Below are positions 19,501 through 27,700 of a stretch of 64,000 nt of DNA, in pieces. How positions within the stretch are numbered: position 1 is the first letter of the stretch; each line of letters opens with the position of its first letter. Source of the stretch: Agromyces atrinae (GTDB taxonomy: Bacteria; Actinomycetota; Actinomycetes; Actinomycetales; Microbacteriaceae); contig NZ_JACCBI010000001.1 of the NCBI RefSeq assembly GCF_013407835.1, positions 3,100,001 to 3,164,000 of the forward strand, read 5' to 3'. A program made the translations under genes and the position numbers. A model generated the notes under the pieces. The model worked only from the letters and a program-made list of their open reading frames with translations. It did no database searches and was not told where the DNA came from.

Positions 19501-20010
19501 GACCTCGTCGGCCACGGGGATGCCGAGCTTCTCGAGCTGATCGACGTACGCGGCGAGCTGCAGCAGCGCGGTGACGCGCGCGCGACGGGCGAGCTTCGTG
19601 TCTTGCACGAGGTAGCGGCCGTCGTCGCCGAGCACGATGAAGTCGGCGTAGCCGAGGAAGCCGCCGTCGAAGAACGTCGCCTGGAACACGACGGGCGTGC
19701 GCGCCTCGAACGCCTCACGCGTCGTCTCGGCCGCCGCGCGCAGCCCCTCGTCGGTGAGCGTCGCGCGCTCGAACTCGACGACGTTCGCCTCGCGTCGGTA
19801 CTGGTCGAGGACGCGTGCCTCGTGCTCGTCGCCGAGGGCGGCGGTGCGCGCGAGCATGTCGTCGACGGGGTCGGGAACGGCCTCGCCGCGGCGACGCCTC
19901 GCATCGAGCTTCCGCAGGAACGCGAACTCGCACTTCGAGGCGTTCGTGAGGTCGCTCGCACTCAGGATGACCCGATCGCCCGACCCATCGCCGTTCTCGA
20001 GGATGAACAT
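16498..20010 (-). CDS. TM0106-type RecB-like nuclease fused to a UPF1/DNA2-like helicase
   Basis: 1170 residues. The N-terminal third is a RecB-like PD-(D/E)XK nuclease domain (GYADFIVL...YLVQDTK). CGQCATC (Cys-x2-Cys-x2-Cys) together with Cys27 could ligate an iron-sulfur cluster, as in other RecB-type nucleases; that is inference. A central RNase-H-like domain begins at DVFFDFEGDP. The C-terminal half is an SF1 helicase: Walker A GPPGTGKT (about residues 796-803), VIDEAGQ, GDPQQLPQVSQG, and TVDKFQGQE with VAVSRAK near the end. The family is probably involved in DNA or RNA processing or repair, but no member I know of has a settled role. GGAAGGGG precedes the ATG. Confidence 0.88.
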   Translation of the reverse strand: MFILENGDGSGDRVILSASDLTNASKCEFAFLRKLDARRRRGEAVPDPVDDMLARTAALGDEHEARVLDQYRREANVVEFERATLTDEGLRAAAETTREAFEARTPVVFQATFFDGGFLGYADFIVLGDDGRYLVQDTKLARRARVTALLQLAAYVDQLEKLGIPVADEVELLLGDGSVSRHAVDDIMPVFRKRWRRLRAIVDERDGEGGVSGAAVAWGDDRYTVCGQCATCSSEIETHRDVLLVAGMRVLQRERLIAAGIRSIDDLAELDGSVSVAGIGGSTLAGLAAQARLQVEASALPAGSPPPVEVFSPSALAVLPQPDPGDVFFDFEGDPLYTEGDGMRWGLDYLFGLIESDGTFRAWWAHDFAEERVALEQFLAYIAARRAIFPGMHIYHYASYERTHLLSIAARHGVGEHEVDELLREHALVDLYPLVRKALRVGSASYSIKKLEPLYMPAARAGEVTNAGDSITEYVLARSLTASGDAVGGQRVLDEIADYNRYDCESTLGLRDWLLEQASSRGVALRGAPDDDPRDPVEPSPLARELARYAGDPLDPERTDDQTAAALAAAAIDYHQREHKSFWWGHFSRLVEPLDEWTDTRDVFRVESARVMRDWYREGRQRTDRRELLLTGEWAPGSKPAPSDRTGPFLVYEFPGPYADLRADAGSRSARAIRIVSVGDDGSVIVEETLPSDAAPHRLVPSAITPSPPPPPGEQKPAIEAWARAIVDGWVGEELLLPDSEGRPAPRSWPADPMVDLLRRRPPRGTGLVPAVDGDVQAAVVESLRGLDGSYLAVQGPPGTGKTYLGSHVIARLVTEFGWRIGVVAQSHAVVENLLSAVVSAGLPARLVGKVPKDAAAVETPFTPLPRNGHLAFAAENPSGFVIGGTAWDFANPARVRRRSLDLLVIDEAGQFSLASTIAASVSARNLLLLGDPQQLPQVSQGTHPEPVDTSALGWIAHGHDVLPPELGYFLAESRRMHPAVAQAVSKLSYEGQLHSHATASGRSLDGVAAGVYAVPVEHAGNATESPEEAHAVLGLVESLLGREWVSAEGEAPRPLEASDIIVVTPYNAQLALVRDVVDSAGHDGVRVGTVDKFQGQEAAIAIVSLAASSSSDVPRGMEFLLMKNRLNVAVSRAKWAAYLVYSPALTEYLPATPRGVAELSAFIHLVERD

Positions 20011-20062
20011 TCCGCCCCTTCCGCTCCTCGTCGAGACTATGTGCTCGCGCCGACACCGGTAC

Positions 20063-20092
20063 TTGACGGCCCGACGCGACCGCCCCTAGTGT
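20063..20092 (+). promoter_or_regulatory. Sigma-70-type promoter of the rtcB leader
   Basis: TTGACG (20063-20068) and TAGTGT (20087-20092) are separated by 18 bases. Transcription would start near 20099, giving a leader of about 230 bases before rtcB that contains a small ORF and a hairpin. Confidence 0.6.
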
Positions 20093-20145
20093 GGCCAGGC
20101 TGCGCACTTCCGCGCGGCACCCCGGAGTGAAGGAAGGACGACGTG

Positions 20146-20226
20146 ATGTATCTGCAGACCGATCCGTCGTTCCTGATCGAGCGTGAACAGCTCAATCGTC
20201 TTCCGCCACTCGACTCCGCACACTGA
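20146..20226 (+). CDS. Small leader ORF (26 codons) upstream of rtcB
   Basis: The translation begins MYLQTDPSFLIER and ends PPLDSAH; it is 26 residues with no membrane segment. AAGGAAGG lies 8-9 bases before the ATG, a much stronger ribosome-binding site than chance would give. The stop codon is 9 bases before a terminator-type hairpin. No family was recognised. It could be a regulatory leader peptide or an independent microprotein; expression is unproven. Confidence 0.5.
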   Translation: MYLQTDPSFLIEREQLNRLPPLDSAH

Positions 20227-20234
20227 CATCCGTC

Positions 20235-20272
20235 ACCCCGTGCCGTCGAGGCTCGGGGTTCTTCCTGTCTTC
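20235..20272 (+). terminator. Intrinsic terminator/attenuator in the rtcB leader
   Basis: ACCCCG-t-GCC (20235-20243) pairs with GGC-t-CGGGGT (20250-20259) and is followed by the pyrimidine-rich TTCTTCCTGTCTTC. It is the most conventional intrinsic terminator in the window, and it lies between the promoter/small ORF and rtcB. Confidence 0.65.
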
Positions 20273-20326
20273 GCGAGACCGGACCCTCGGGCCGCCGGTC
20301 ATCACCGCACCAGACAGGAAAGGATC

Positions 20327-21493
20327 ATGGAGAAACTCTCCTCACGACTCGTCTCGTGGGCGAGCATCCTCGACGAGAAGACCGTCGAGCAGGCCCGCAC
20401 CGCATCGACGATGCCGTTCATCTACCCGCACCTCGCGCTCATGCCCGACGCACACCTCGGTCGGGGCGCGACGGTCGGCTCGGTCATCCCGACGCTCGGG
20501 GCAATCATCCCGGCGGCCGTCGGCGTCGACATCGGCTGCGGCATGATCGCCGTGAAGACGGCGTTCACCGCGACCGACCTGCCGAGCGATCGCCGCGCCG
20601 TCCGCGAGCAGATCGAGCGCGCCATCCCGCTCTCGGCCGGCCGCTACAACCGGAAGGTCGTGCAGACGGCCGAGCCGCGCATCGCCGAGCTCGAGGAGCT
20701 CGCCGAGCAGAAGGGCTTCGACCCGGCGACCTACGCGGGCAACTGGCGCGAGCAGCTCGGCACGCTCGGCAGCGGCAACCACTTCATCGAGATCTCGCTC
20801 GACGAGGATGACGCGGTATGGCTGTTCCTGCACTCGGGCAGCCGCGGCGTCGGCAACCGCATCGCGGGGCACCACATCGGTGTCGCGCAGCGGCTCGCGA
20901 AGCAGTGGTGGATCGCGCTGCCCGACCCCGACCTCGCCTACCTCGTCGAGGGAACGCCGGAGTTCACGCGGTACATCGCCGAGTTGCGGTGGGCCCAGCA
21001 CTTCGCCCTCCTCAACCGCGAGGAGATGATGGACCGCGTCATCCGTCAGGTGAGCGAGTGGGTGGGCGAGCCGGTCGACGAGGTCGAGCGGATCAACTGC
21101 CATCACAACTTCACCGAGAGCGAGATGCACTTCGGCAAGCGGGTGTGGGTGTCGAGAAAGGGTGCGATCCAGGCGGATGCCGGCCGACTCGGCCTCATCC
21201 CGGGCTCGATGGGAACCGCGTCGTACGTCGTCGAGGGCCGGGGCAACCCGGTCTCGCTCAACTCCTCGCCGCACGGCGCGGGGCGCGAGTACTCGCGGTC
21301 GGCCGCGCGGCGCACGTTCACGCACGAGCAGTTGCGGGAGGCGATGGCGGGCATCGAGTACCGCGACACGGATGCCTTCATCGACGAGATCCCGCAGGCG
21401 TACAAGCCGATCGATCGCGTGATGGATGACGCGGCCGAGCTCGTCACGATCCGGCACACGCTGCGCCAGATCGTGAACGTCAAGGGCGACTGA
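20327..21493 (+). CDS. rtcB: RNA-splicing ligase RtcB
   Basis: 388 residues. Joins RNA 3'-phosphate or 2',3'-cyclic phosphate ends to 5'-OH ends with GTP and Mn2+, repairing or splicing RNA. Metal and catalytic residues are visible: DAH (41-43), VDIGCGM with Cys71, GSGNHF (Asn151-His152), GHH (181-183), HHN (259-261), PGSMG (292-296) and SPHGAGR, with His316 the likely guanylylated residue. The length matches the short bacterial RtcB class. GGAAAGGA sits 4-5 bases before the ATG. No rtcA, rtcR or archease gene is adjacent; expression is probably governed by the leader described upstream. Confidence 0.95.
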   Translation: MEKLSSRLVSWASILDEKTVEQARTASTMPFIYPHLALMPDAHLGRGATVGSVIPTLGAIIPAAVGVDIGCGMIAVKTAFTATDLPSDRRAVREQIERAIPLSAGRYNRKVVQTAEPRIAELEELAEQKGFDPATYAGNWREQLGTLGSGNHFIEISLDEDDAVWLFLHSGSRGVGNRIAGHHIGVAQRLAKQWWIALPDPDLAYLVEGTPEFTRYIAELRWAQHFALLNREEMMDRVIRQVSEWVGEPVDEVERINCHHNFTESEMHFGKRVWVSRKGAIQADAGRLGLIPGSMGTASYVVEGRGNPVSLNSSPHGAGREYSRSAARRTFTHEQLREAMAGIEYRDTDAFIDEIPQAYKPIDRVMDDAAELVTIRHTLRQIVNVKGD

Positions 21494-21510
21494 CTGGGGC
21501 AGGGCTTCGT

Positions 21511-21565
21511 GTGTTGCCACTTTCGGCCGGTGTGGGGCGCCCCGCACCGGCCGAAACCGGCAACA
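21511..21565. repeat. Long palindrome, family D, copy 1 (3' of rtcB)
   Basis: The outer arms are TGTTGCC/GGCAACA. After a 2-base mismatch the inner arms TTTCGGCCGGTG/CACCGGCCGAAA pair perfectly, and GGGGC/GCCCC closes the tip. It lies between the convergent rtcB and hydrolase genes and may act as a bidirectional terminator. Copy 2 is at 31018-31073. Confidence 0.8.
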
Positions 21566-21605
21566 TGCGTCCCCGCCGGGCGGGGTGAGCGGGGGCGGGC
21601 AGGGC

Positions 21606-22253
21606 TCAGGGGCGGATGACGGCGGCGACGGATGACGCGAGCGAGGCGCCGATCACGTCGGGTGTGCGCTTGTTGCCCTTCACCTCGAACGAGTGCCCGC
21701 CGCCTTCGATCCAGTCGACGGTCGCGGTCGGGAGCTTCGCGAGCACGCCCTCGAGCAGCGGGCGCTCGGCGAAGGGGTCGTTCGTTCCCTCGACGAAGAG
21801 CATGGGCACGTCGATGCCGTAGAGGTGCTCGTCGCGCAGCTTCTCGGGCTTGCCCGGAGCGTGCAGCGGGTACCCGAGGAAGACGAGGCCCGCGACATCC
21901 ATGCCCTCGGCGACGGCCATCGACGCCATGCGCCCGCCGAACGACTTGCCCGCCGCCCAGACGGGCAGACCATCGGCGAGTTCGCGCCCCGCGCGGGTCA
22001 CCGCGTGCCACACCGCGACGGCGGCCGGTGCCCGGTCGGGGAACTTCCGGCCGGCATCCATGTAGGGGAAGTTGAAGCGGAGGCTCGAGATGCCCTCGGT
22101 CGCGAGCGCCTCGGTGAACCCGACGAGGAACGGGTGGTCCTTGCCCGCACCCGCGCCGTGCGCGACGATCACGAAGGCGACGGGGTCGGTCGCGTGGGTG
22201 AGGGTCGCCGTCACGGCGCCGTCGTCGAGAGGCAGGGAGAGCTCGTCGGTCAT
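21606..22253 (-). CDS. Alpha/beta-hydrolase (Tex30/KANL3-like dienelactone-hydrolase fold)
   Basis: 215 residues. VAHGAGAGKDHPF near residue 33 is the oxyanion-hole loop of the Tex30/KANL3-like family, and GKSFGG is the nucleophile elbow with the catalytic Ser. The later FVEGTNDPF (Asp) and GGGHSFEV (His) complete the triad. The substrate is unknown. The ATG at 22253 fits the family N-terminus. It is convergent with rtcB. Confidence 0.8.
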   Translation of the reverse strand: MTDELSLPLDDGAVTATLTHATDPVAFVIVAHGAGAGKDHPFLVGFTEALATEGISSLRFNFPYMDAGRKFPDRAPAAVAVWHAVTRAGRELADGLPVWAAGKSFGGRMASMAVAEGMDVAGLVFLGYPLHAPGKPEKLRDEHLYGIDVPMLFVEGTNDPFAERPLLEGVLAKLPTATVDWIEGGGHSFEVKGNKRTPDVIGASLASSVAAVIRP

Positions 22254-22320
22254 CGTTCCATCGTGCCGCACCACGCGCACGCTGCCCACCCGCGCACGTG
22301 TCATCGGCCGCACCCGCCGG

Positions 22321-22614
22321 TCACACGTCGAGCAGTTCGAGCGCGACTCGCACGTCGCCCTCGTCGCCGAGCCCCTCGGCGTCGCGCACGCTCTTCTTGA
22401 TCGGCAGCACGTAGCACCCGACGTTGGAGTCGGGGAAGATCGACGTCGTCCACCGCGACCCGCCGACCGTGACGCGCACCCGGGCCGACCCGAACCCACG
22501 CGGCGGACGCGGAACCTCGCGGATATCGGCCGAGGCCTCGTCAGGCACGGTCACGAAGTACCAGCTGGCACGCGACGGCCATTCCCAGAGCGGTGCCGTG
22601 AATTCGAAGCGCAT
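22321..22614 (-). CDS. DUF1905 domain protein
   Basis: 97 residues covering a complete DUF1905 domain (FEFTAPLWEWPSRASWYFV at the start, GFGSARVRVTVGGSRWTTSIFP in the middle, and a YVLPIKKSVR motif). The family is a small beta-barrel of unknown function. A TAGCGT -10-like box lies 6 bases upstream of the ATG and no ribosome-binding site is visible, suggesting a leaderless transcript. Confidence 0.8.
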   Translation of the reverse strand: MRFEFTAPLWEWPSRASWYFVTVPDEASADIREVPRPPRGFGSARVRVTVGGSRWTTSIFPDSNVGCYVLPIKKSVRDAEGLGDEGDVRVALELLDV

Positions 22615-22859
22615 GCACGCACGCTACTCCGGCCGACCGACACCGGTCGAGAGAGCTGGATGGCTCATTGCCAGACTTCTCTCAGTCTCGGCGAACCGCC
22701 CCGGAAACGCGGGGGCGCGTCGGCATTCGCACGCGTCATCCGCCCTCGATCGGGGGGTGTTCGGGGATTCCGTCCAAACCGATTCCGGAGTGCTCCCGAA
22801 CCACCCCTCGTGCAGGGAACGACCCGAGCATGCAGAAATGACGGAAGGAGCTTCGGCTC
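22615..22859. other. Intergenic region before the secreted repeat protein
   Basis: 245 bases between divergent genes. The left end carries the DUF1905 -10-like box. GGAAGGAG at 22843-22850 serves the gene at 22860. A clear promoter for that gene is not obvious. Confidence 0.4.
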
Positions 22860-23456
22860 ATGAACACGTTCACGAAGCGAGCAGGAATCATCGGATCGGC
22901 CGGAGTTGCAGCAGCAGCTCTCGCAGTCGCAGGAATCGCCATGCCGGCGAGCGCGGCGACGGACGACCGCAGCATCGACTCGGTGTCGGCCGACACCACC
23001 ACCTTCAACTTCCTCGACTACCTCGAGAACAACATCCCGATCGGCGTGGGCGAGGGCGTGCTCGCGGGCGGCGTCCTGAACGGCGGCGTCGTCAACGGAC
23101 CGCTCGTCGGTGACATCGGATCGGGCAACCAGACCGGCGACATCGGATCCGGCAACGAGGTCGGCAACGGCACCGAGCTCGGCAACGGCAACGAGGTCGG
23201 ATCGGGCAACGACATCGACGCCCCCGTCGGCAGCGGCAACGACCTGGGCATCGACGTGCCCGTCGAAGCCCCCGTGGGTAACGGCAGCGGCAACGGCAAC
23301 GACGTGGGCACGGGTGATGTCGGCAACGGCACCGACGTGGGCACCGACATCGGCGGCGACGTCAGCTCCGACGTGAACGATGTCGTCGACTCGACCATCG
23401 ACCTCGTCGACGACGTGACCTCGGGCCTCGGCCTGGGCGGAATCCTCGGACGCTAG
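22860..23456 (+). CDS. Secreted Gly-Asn repeat protein (hypothetical)
   Basis: 198 residues. A Sec signal peptide (residues 1-33, ending PASAA) precedes a short unique segment. A low-complexity repeat domain follows (about residues 75-165), built on G-[SN]-G-[NT]-[DEQ]-[VLI/T] units such as GSGNEVGNGTE and GNGNEVGSGND. A hydrophobic C-terminal segment ends in GLGLGGILGR. The 5-6-residue periodicity, with alternating small and acidic residues, suggests an elongated beta or calcium-binding surface protein. No family was recognised. It has a strong ribosome-binding site and its own terminator. Confidence 0.75.
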   Translation: MNTFTKRAGIIGSAGVAAAALAVAGIAMPASAATDDRSIDSVSADTTTFNFLDYLENNIPIGVGEGVLAGGVLNGGVVNGPLVGDIGSGNQTGDIGSGNEVGNGTELGNGNEVGSGNDIDAPVGSGNDLGIDVPVEAPVGNGSGNGNDVGTGDVGNGTDVGTDIGGDVSSDVNDVVDSTIDLVDDVTSGLGLGGILGR

Positions 23457-23488
23457 TACCCGAAACGGCGCACCGAGAAGAACGGCGG

Positions 23489-23516
23489 ATGCCGCGGACC
23501 GAGAGGTCCGCGGCAT
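23489..23516 (+). terminator. Terminator hairpin after the repeat protein
   Basis: ATGCCGCGGACC (23489-23500) pairs perfectly with GGTCCGCGGCAT (23505-23516) around a GAGA tetraloop, 32 bases after the stop codon. Confidence 0.8.
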
Positions 23517-23568
23517 TCGCTGTGTCCGGGGGCGTTGCTCTACCCGCGCGACACGCCCGCTTTCGCGC

Positions 23569-23634
23569 CGAGAGGTCGATTCGTGGGGGTGTGCTCGCGC
23601 GAACACCCCGGGGGATTGACCTTTCGAGTGAAGA
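23569..23634. repeat. Intergenic repeat family C, copy 1 (inverted relative to copies 2 and 3)
   Basis: Read on the minus strand: AAGGTCAATCC..GGGGTGTTCGCGCGAG..ACCCCCACGAATCGACCTCTCG. It matches, block by block, the elements at 42760-42820 and 42866-42926. It forms an imperfect hairpin via GGGGTGT/ACACCCC. Confidence 0.7.
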
Positions 23635-23667
23635 GTCGAGGGTGGTTAGAGGATGCCGGGGGCGGGC

Positions 23668-24507
23668 CTACGCGTCGCGCCAGGAGTGCTGCGGGTCGAA
23701 GCCGAGCACGCGGCGGGCCTTGTCGATCGAGAGCAGGGTGTCGTTGACGCCGAGGTCTCCGTTCACGGGAACGCCGGGGAAGACTTCCGCGACGAGTTCG
23801 GCGTTCGGGCGCGTCATGACGGTGTCGGCCGCGGCGATGATGAAGCGGTCGAAGCCGGGGGAGGCGTGCTCGAGCGCGCGCTCGATCGCCTGGGCACCGT
23901 CGCGACCGTCGATGTAGCCCCACAGGTTCCACTTGCGGGCCGTCGCGTCGGCGTCGAACGAGGGGAACTCCGCGTAGTCCTCGGGGTTCATGACGTTCGA
24001 GAAGCGGAGCGCCGTGATCGAGAGCTCGGGGTGCCAGCGCACGAGCTCGATCGCGAGCTGCTCCTCGAGGTGCTTGACGAGGGAGTAGACGCTCTCGGGG
24101 CGCGCCGCGTACTCCTCGTCGACGGGGATGTAGGGAGGAGGGGTGTCGAACGGCAGCCCCAGCACGGTCTCGCTCGACGCGTAGACGATGCGGTCGATGC
24201 CGAGGCGGATCGCGGCATGGAAGGCGTTGAACGTCGACAGGATGTTGTTCTGGAACGTCGCGACGTCGCTCATGATGCCGGGTGCGGGGATCGCGGCGAG
24301 GTGCACGAGAGCGTCGACGCCGTCGTGTCGGTCGTCGATGCCGCCGAGGGCGTCGATGACCTGCCCGTAGTCGGTGAGGTCGACCCGCGTGAGCGCCTCG
24401 CGGGGCCCGTCGCGGTCGAGGTTCACGACCGAGTGCCCTGCGGCCGTGAGCTCGCGCACGACCGTTCTTCCGAGTTTTCCGTTGCCGCCGGTGACCGCGA
24501 TTCGCAT
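23668..24507 (-). CDS. NAD-dependent epimerase/dehydratase (extended SDR)
   Basis: 279 residues from the ATG at 24507; a GTG two codons earlier is also possible. The cofactor motif is GGNGKLG (8-14 region), with YASSETV (active-site Ser) and YSLVK (catalytic Tyr/Lys). LDRDG at the end of beta-2 suggests NAD. The family includes nucleotide-sugar epimerases and uronate dehydrogenases. It lies next to the arabinan-type locus but on the opposite strand, so a link to sugar metabolism is plausible but unproven. AGGA lies 8 bases before the ATG. Confidence 0.8.
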   Translation of the reverse strand: MRIAVTGGNGKLGRTVVRELTAAGHSVVNLDRDGPREALTRVDLTDYGQVIDALGGIDDRHDGVDALVHLAAIPAPGIMSDVATFQNNILSTFNAFHAAIRLGIDRIVYASSETVLGLPFDTPPPYIPVDEEYAARPESVYSLVKHLEEQLAIELVRWHPELSITALRFSNVMNPEDYAEFPSFDADATARKWNLWGYIDGRDGAQAIERALEHASPGFDRFIIAAADTVMTRPNAELVAEVFPGVPVNGDLGVNDTLLSIDKARRVLGFDPQHSWRDA

Positions 24508-24732
24508 GAACACATCCTGTCACTCATCCGAGGGTGGCACCAGGCGCGCCAGGAAAGTGGTGAGGAAACGCTTGCACCCCACCAGGGCCGGAAATTCAAG
24601 TCACGATGGCCACGCAGCCGAAAATGAGGAGACTTTCCGAAACTTTCCGAAAAGCCTTGCGGACTGCTCTGTCGCCTCGATAGCGTGCCGAGAACATGTC
24701 CCGTTCGACGTCGAGCGGGTCGAGGAAGAGGA
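24508..24732. promoter_or_regulatory. Divergent control region of the giant glycosidase
   Basis: 225 bases between the SDR (-) and the 2068-residue glycosidase (+). It holds a LacI-type near-palindrome GGAAACGCTTGCAC (24564-24577) and the 18-bp motif at 24637-24654 that recurs in front of the ABC importer and lacI. AGGAAGAGGA precedes the glycosidase ATG. Confidence 0.5.
24637..24654. promoter_or_regulatory. Putative operator of the locus LacI regulator, site 1
   Basis: CCGAAACTTTCCGAAAAG, identical at all 18 positions to 41571-41588. Its core GAAACTTTC is the GAAA-N-TTTC type of palindrome used by several actinobacterial LacI regulators of hemicellulase genes. A further ACTTTCC repeat lies directly upstream. 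Confidence 0.6.
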
Positions 24733-27700
24733 ATGGACAGAGTGGTCTGGGCAACGAGAAGGAGCGGTCGCCGAGCGCGACGCATCGCAGCATCCGTCGC
24801 AACAGTCGCCGTGGTGGGAAGCGCCCTCATGGCGACCCCCGCATTCGCGGCCAACGACGACATCGGATATCCGACATTCACGGGCAGCAGTGAGCCGGTC
24901 CCCGCGACCGGTGTCACGTATACCCCCGGCAACCAACTGCAGGCGATCTTCGACGCGGATGTCGCTGCGGGCGCCGGCACGGCGACGAACGACTTCTGGG
25001 TCGACGAGATGCTCGCGCGCTACGGCACGACGGGCAGCCACGGCGACAACAACCAGTGGCTCTTCACCCGCGGCCGCGCGGCCTTCATGAAGGAGCACAC
25101 GCCCGGCACCCTCGGCTTCGGCGGCCAGCTCGCCTACTGGGAGTCGATCGACAACCGCGGCGGCTACACGATCACCGCGCGCATCGGCGGCGCCGACGTC
25201 GCCCTCACCGAGGCGACGAGCGAGCGCAAGCAGACCCCGAGCTACTGGCGGAGCGTGCACCGCAACGCGGGCGCCGGTCTCGAGATCGTGCAGACGAAGT
25301 TCATCACCGACGCGAACGTGCTCGTGACGAACCTCGACGTGCGCTCGACGGGCGGAGCGCTCGACGTCGCGCTCCGGGCCGTCTCGCCGTACGCCCCCAC
25401 CCCCGTCGGCGACGAGCTCACGGGAACCGTCACCGCTCTCAACAACCTCACGACGATCCACCCGCGCCTCTCGGGCGACGGCTTCGCGCCCGCCGACGGC
25501 GCCCTCGTCGCGAACCTCTCCGTACCCGCGGGCGGCACCGTCTCGACGAAGGTGCAGCTCGGCCTCGTGACCGACGAGATCGCCGAGTCGCGCACCGACT
25601 ACGACGCCATCCGCGCCGAGGGCCCCGCCGACGCGTACCGCGGTCACGTGACCGCCTACAACCAGTGGTGGGCCGACAACATCCCCTACCTCGACACCCC
25701 CGAGGACAACATCGACAAGACGTTGTACTACCGCTGGTGGCTCATGCGGTACAACTTCCTCGACGCCGACATCCCCGGCAACGACTACCAGTTCCCCACC
25801 TCCATGGAGGGCGTGCTCGGGTACAACAACGCGATCGTGCTGACGACCGGCATGTTCATCGACGACCTCAAGTACTTCCGCGACCCGATCTACTCGTACG
25901 GCCCCTGGGTGTCGGCGGGCGAGACGTCGAAGAGCTACAAGTTCGTCGACAACCCCGGCGACCCGGCCAACTGGTCGAACAGCTACACGCAGTACATCTC
26001 GGAGGCCGCCTGGCGCTCCTACCAGCTGCACGGCGGACCGACCGAGATCGCGAAGAACCTCGCGACCTACGCCGAGTACGACGTCAAGGGCCTCGTCGAC
26101 GCCTACGACTTCAACGACAACGGCCTCATCGAGTACAGCTGGGGCGCGATGACGGGTAACGACGCCGACGCGGTGTCGTTCCACTGGAAGCCCGGCAACA
26201 TGGACCGCACCGAGAACGCCTACCTCTACTCGAACGCGAAGGCCGCGGCATCCGCCTACCGCGTCGCGGGCGAGGACGCGAAGGCCGACGAGATGGACGC
26301 GTTCGCCGAGAACATCAAGAAGCAGGTCATGGACCTGCTCTGGAACCCCGACCGCAAGCTGCTCGAGCACCTCCACACGGGTGGCGAGCACGTTCCGTGG
26401 AAGGAGATCAACAACTACTACCCGTTCTCGGTCGGCCTCGTGCCGAAGCCGGGCGACGCCGACTACGACGACGACTACGTCGAGGCCCTGCGTCTGTTCG
26501 CCGACGACAAGGAATACCCGATCTTCCCCTTCTACACCGCGAACCAGGCCGACCAGGCCGAGTACGGCGGACCGGGGTCGAACAACTTCTCGATCATCAA
26601 CTCGACCGTGACGTTCCGCATGCTCTCGAAGGTGCTGCGCGACTACCCGACCGACGCGATCGACAACGAGTGGTACAAGAAGCTCCTCTACTGGAACGCC
26701 TGGTCGCACTACCAGAACGGCGGCGACAACCGTCTGCCCGATCAGAACGAGTTCTGGTCGAACGGCTCGGCCGACCCGCAGTCGATCGGCTACCGCTCGT
26801 GGATCCACCACACGATCCTCGGCACGACGAACTTCACGATGATCGAAGACGCGATGGGCCTCCGCCCGCGCGACGACGCGAAGATCGAGCTCGACCCGAT
26901 CGACATCGGGTGGGACCACTTCACCGCCAACAACATCCGCTACCGCGACCGCGACCTCACGGTCACGTGGGACAAGCCGGGCGGCGACGACCACTACGGT
27001 CCGAGCGTTCCCGACGGCTACTCGGTCTTCCTCGACGGCGAACTCGCCTTCTCGGTCGACGAGCTCACGAAGGTCGTCTACGACCCCGCCACGGGTGAGG
27101 TCGAGGTCGAGGGTGACGCGACCGTCACGTCATCCGTCGCCTCGTCGGTGCAGGCCCCCGAGGAGGTGCGCTTCGGCGACGACGCGCGCGTCGTCGACCT
27201 GTTCGCGAAGGCCGGAGCGGATGTCTCCGACAGCTCGGGCGGCTCCGCCAACCTCGCGGTCGGCGCGACCGTCGACGCGACGTTCTCGGCCACCGGCCGT
27301 GCTCCCGCCGGCGCCGTCAACGGCACGACGATCAACGAGCCCTTCTGGGGAACCGCGGGTTCGCCGAACGCGAGCGACGCGATCACTGTCGAACTCGGCG
27401 GCGAGAAGGCCTTCGACGATGTGCGCGTGTTCTTCTACAACACGTCGTCGAGCGCCACGGTGCCCGGCTACTCCGAGCCCGCCGTCTACCGCGTCGAGTA
27501 CCGCTCGGGCGGCGAGTGGCAGCCCGTTCCGGGTCAGGCGCGCACGCCGGTCTACCCGCGCGGCAACCAGAACCACGTGCAGTTCCCCGAGGTGAGCGGC
27601 GACGCCGTGCGCGTCTCGGTGACGCACGCGGCCGGTGTCAAGACGGGCATCAAGGAGGTGCAGGTCTTCCAGACGGGAGTCGAGGCACCGCCGAGCACCA

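Noticed and set aside
22670..22700. CAGTCTCGGCG near 22680 as a fifth family A repeat
   Set aside because: The match stops after 11 bases and no facing arm exists.
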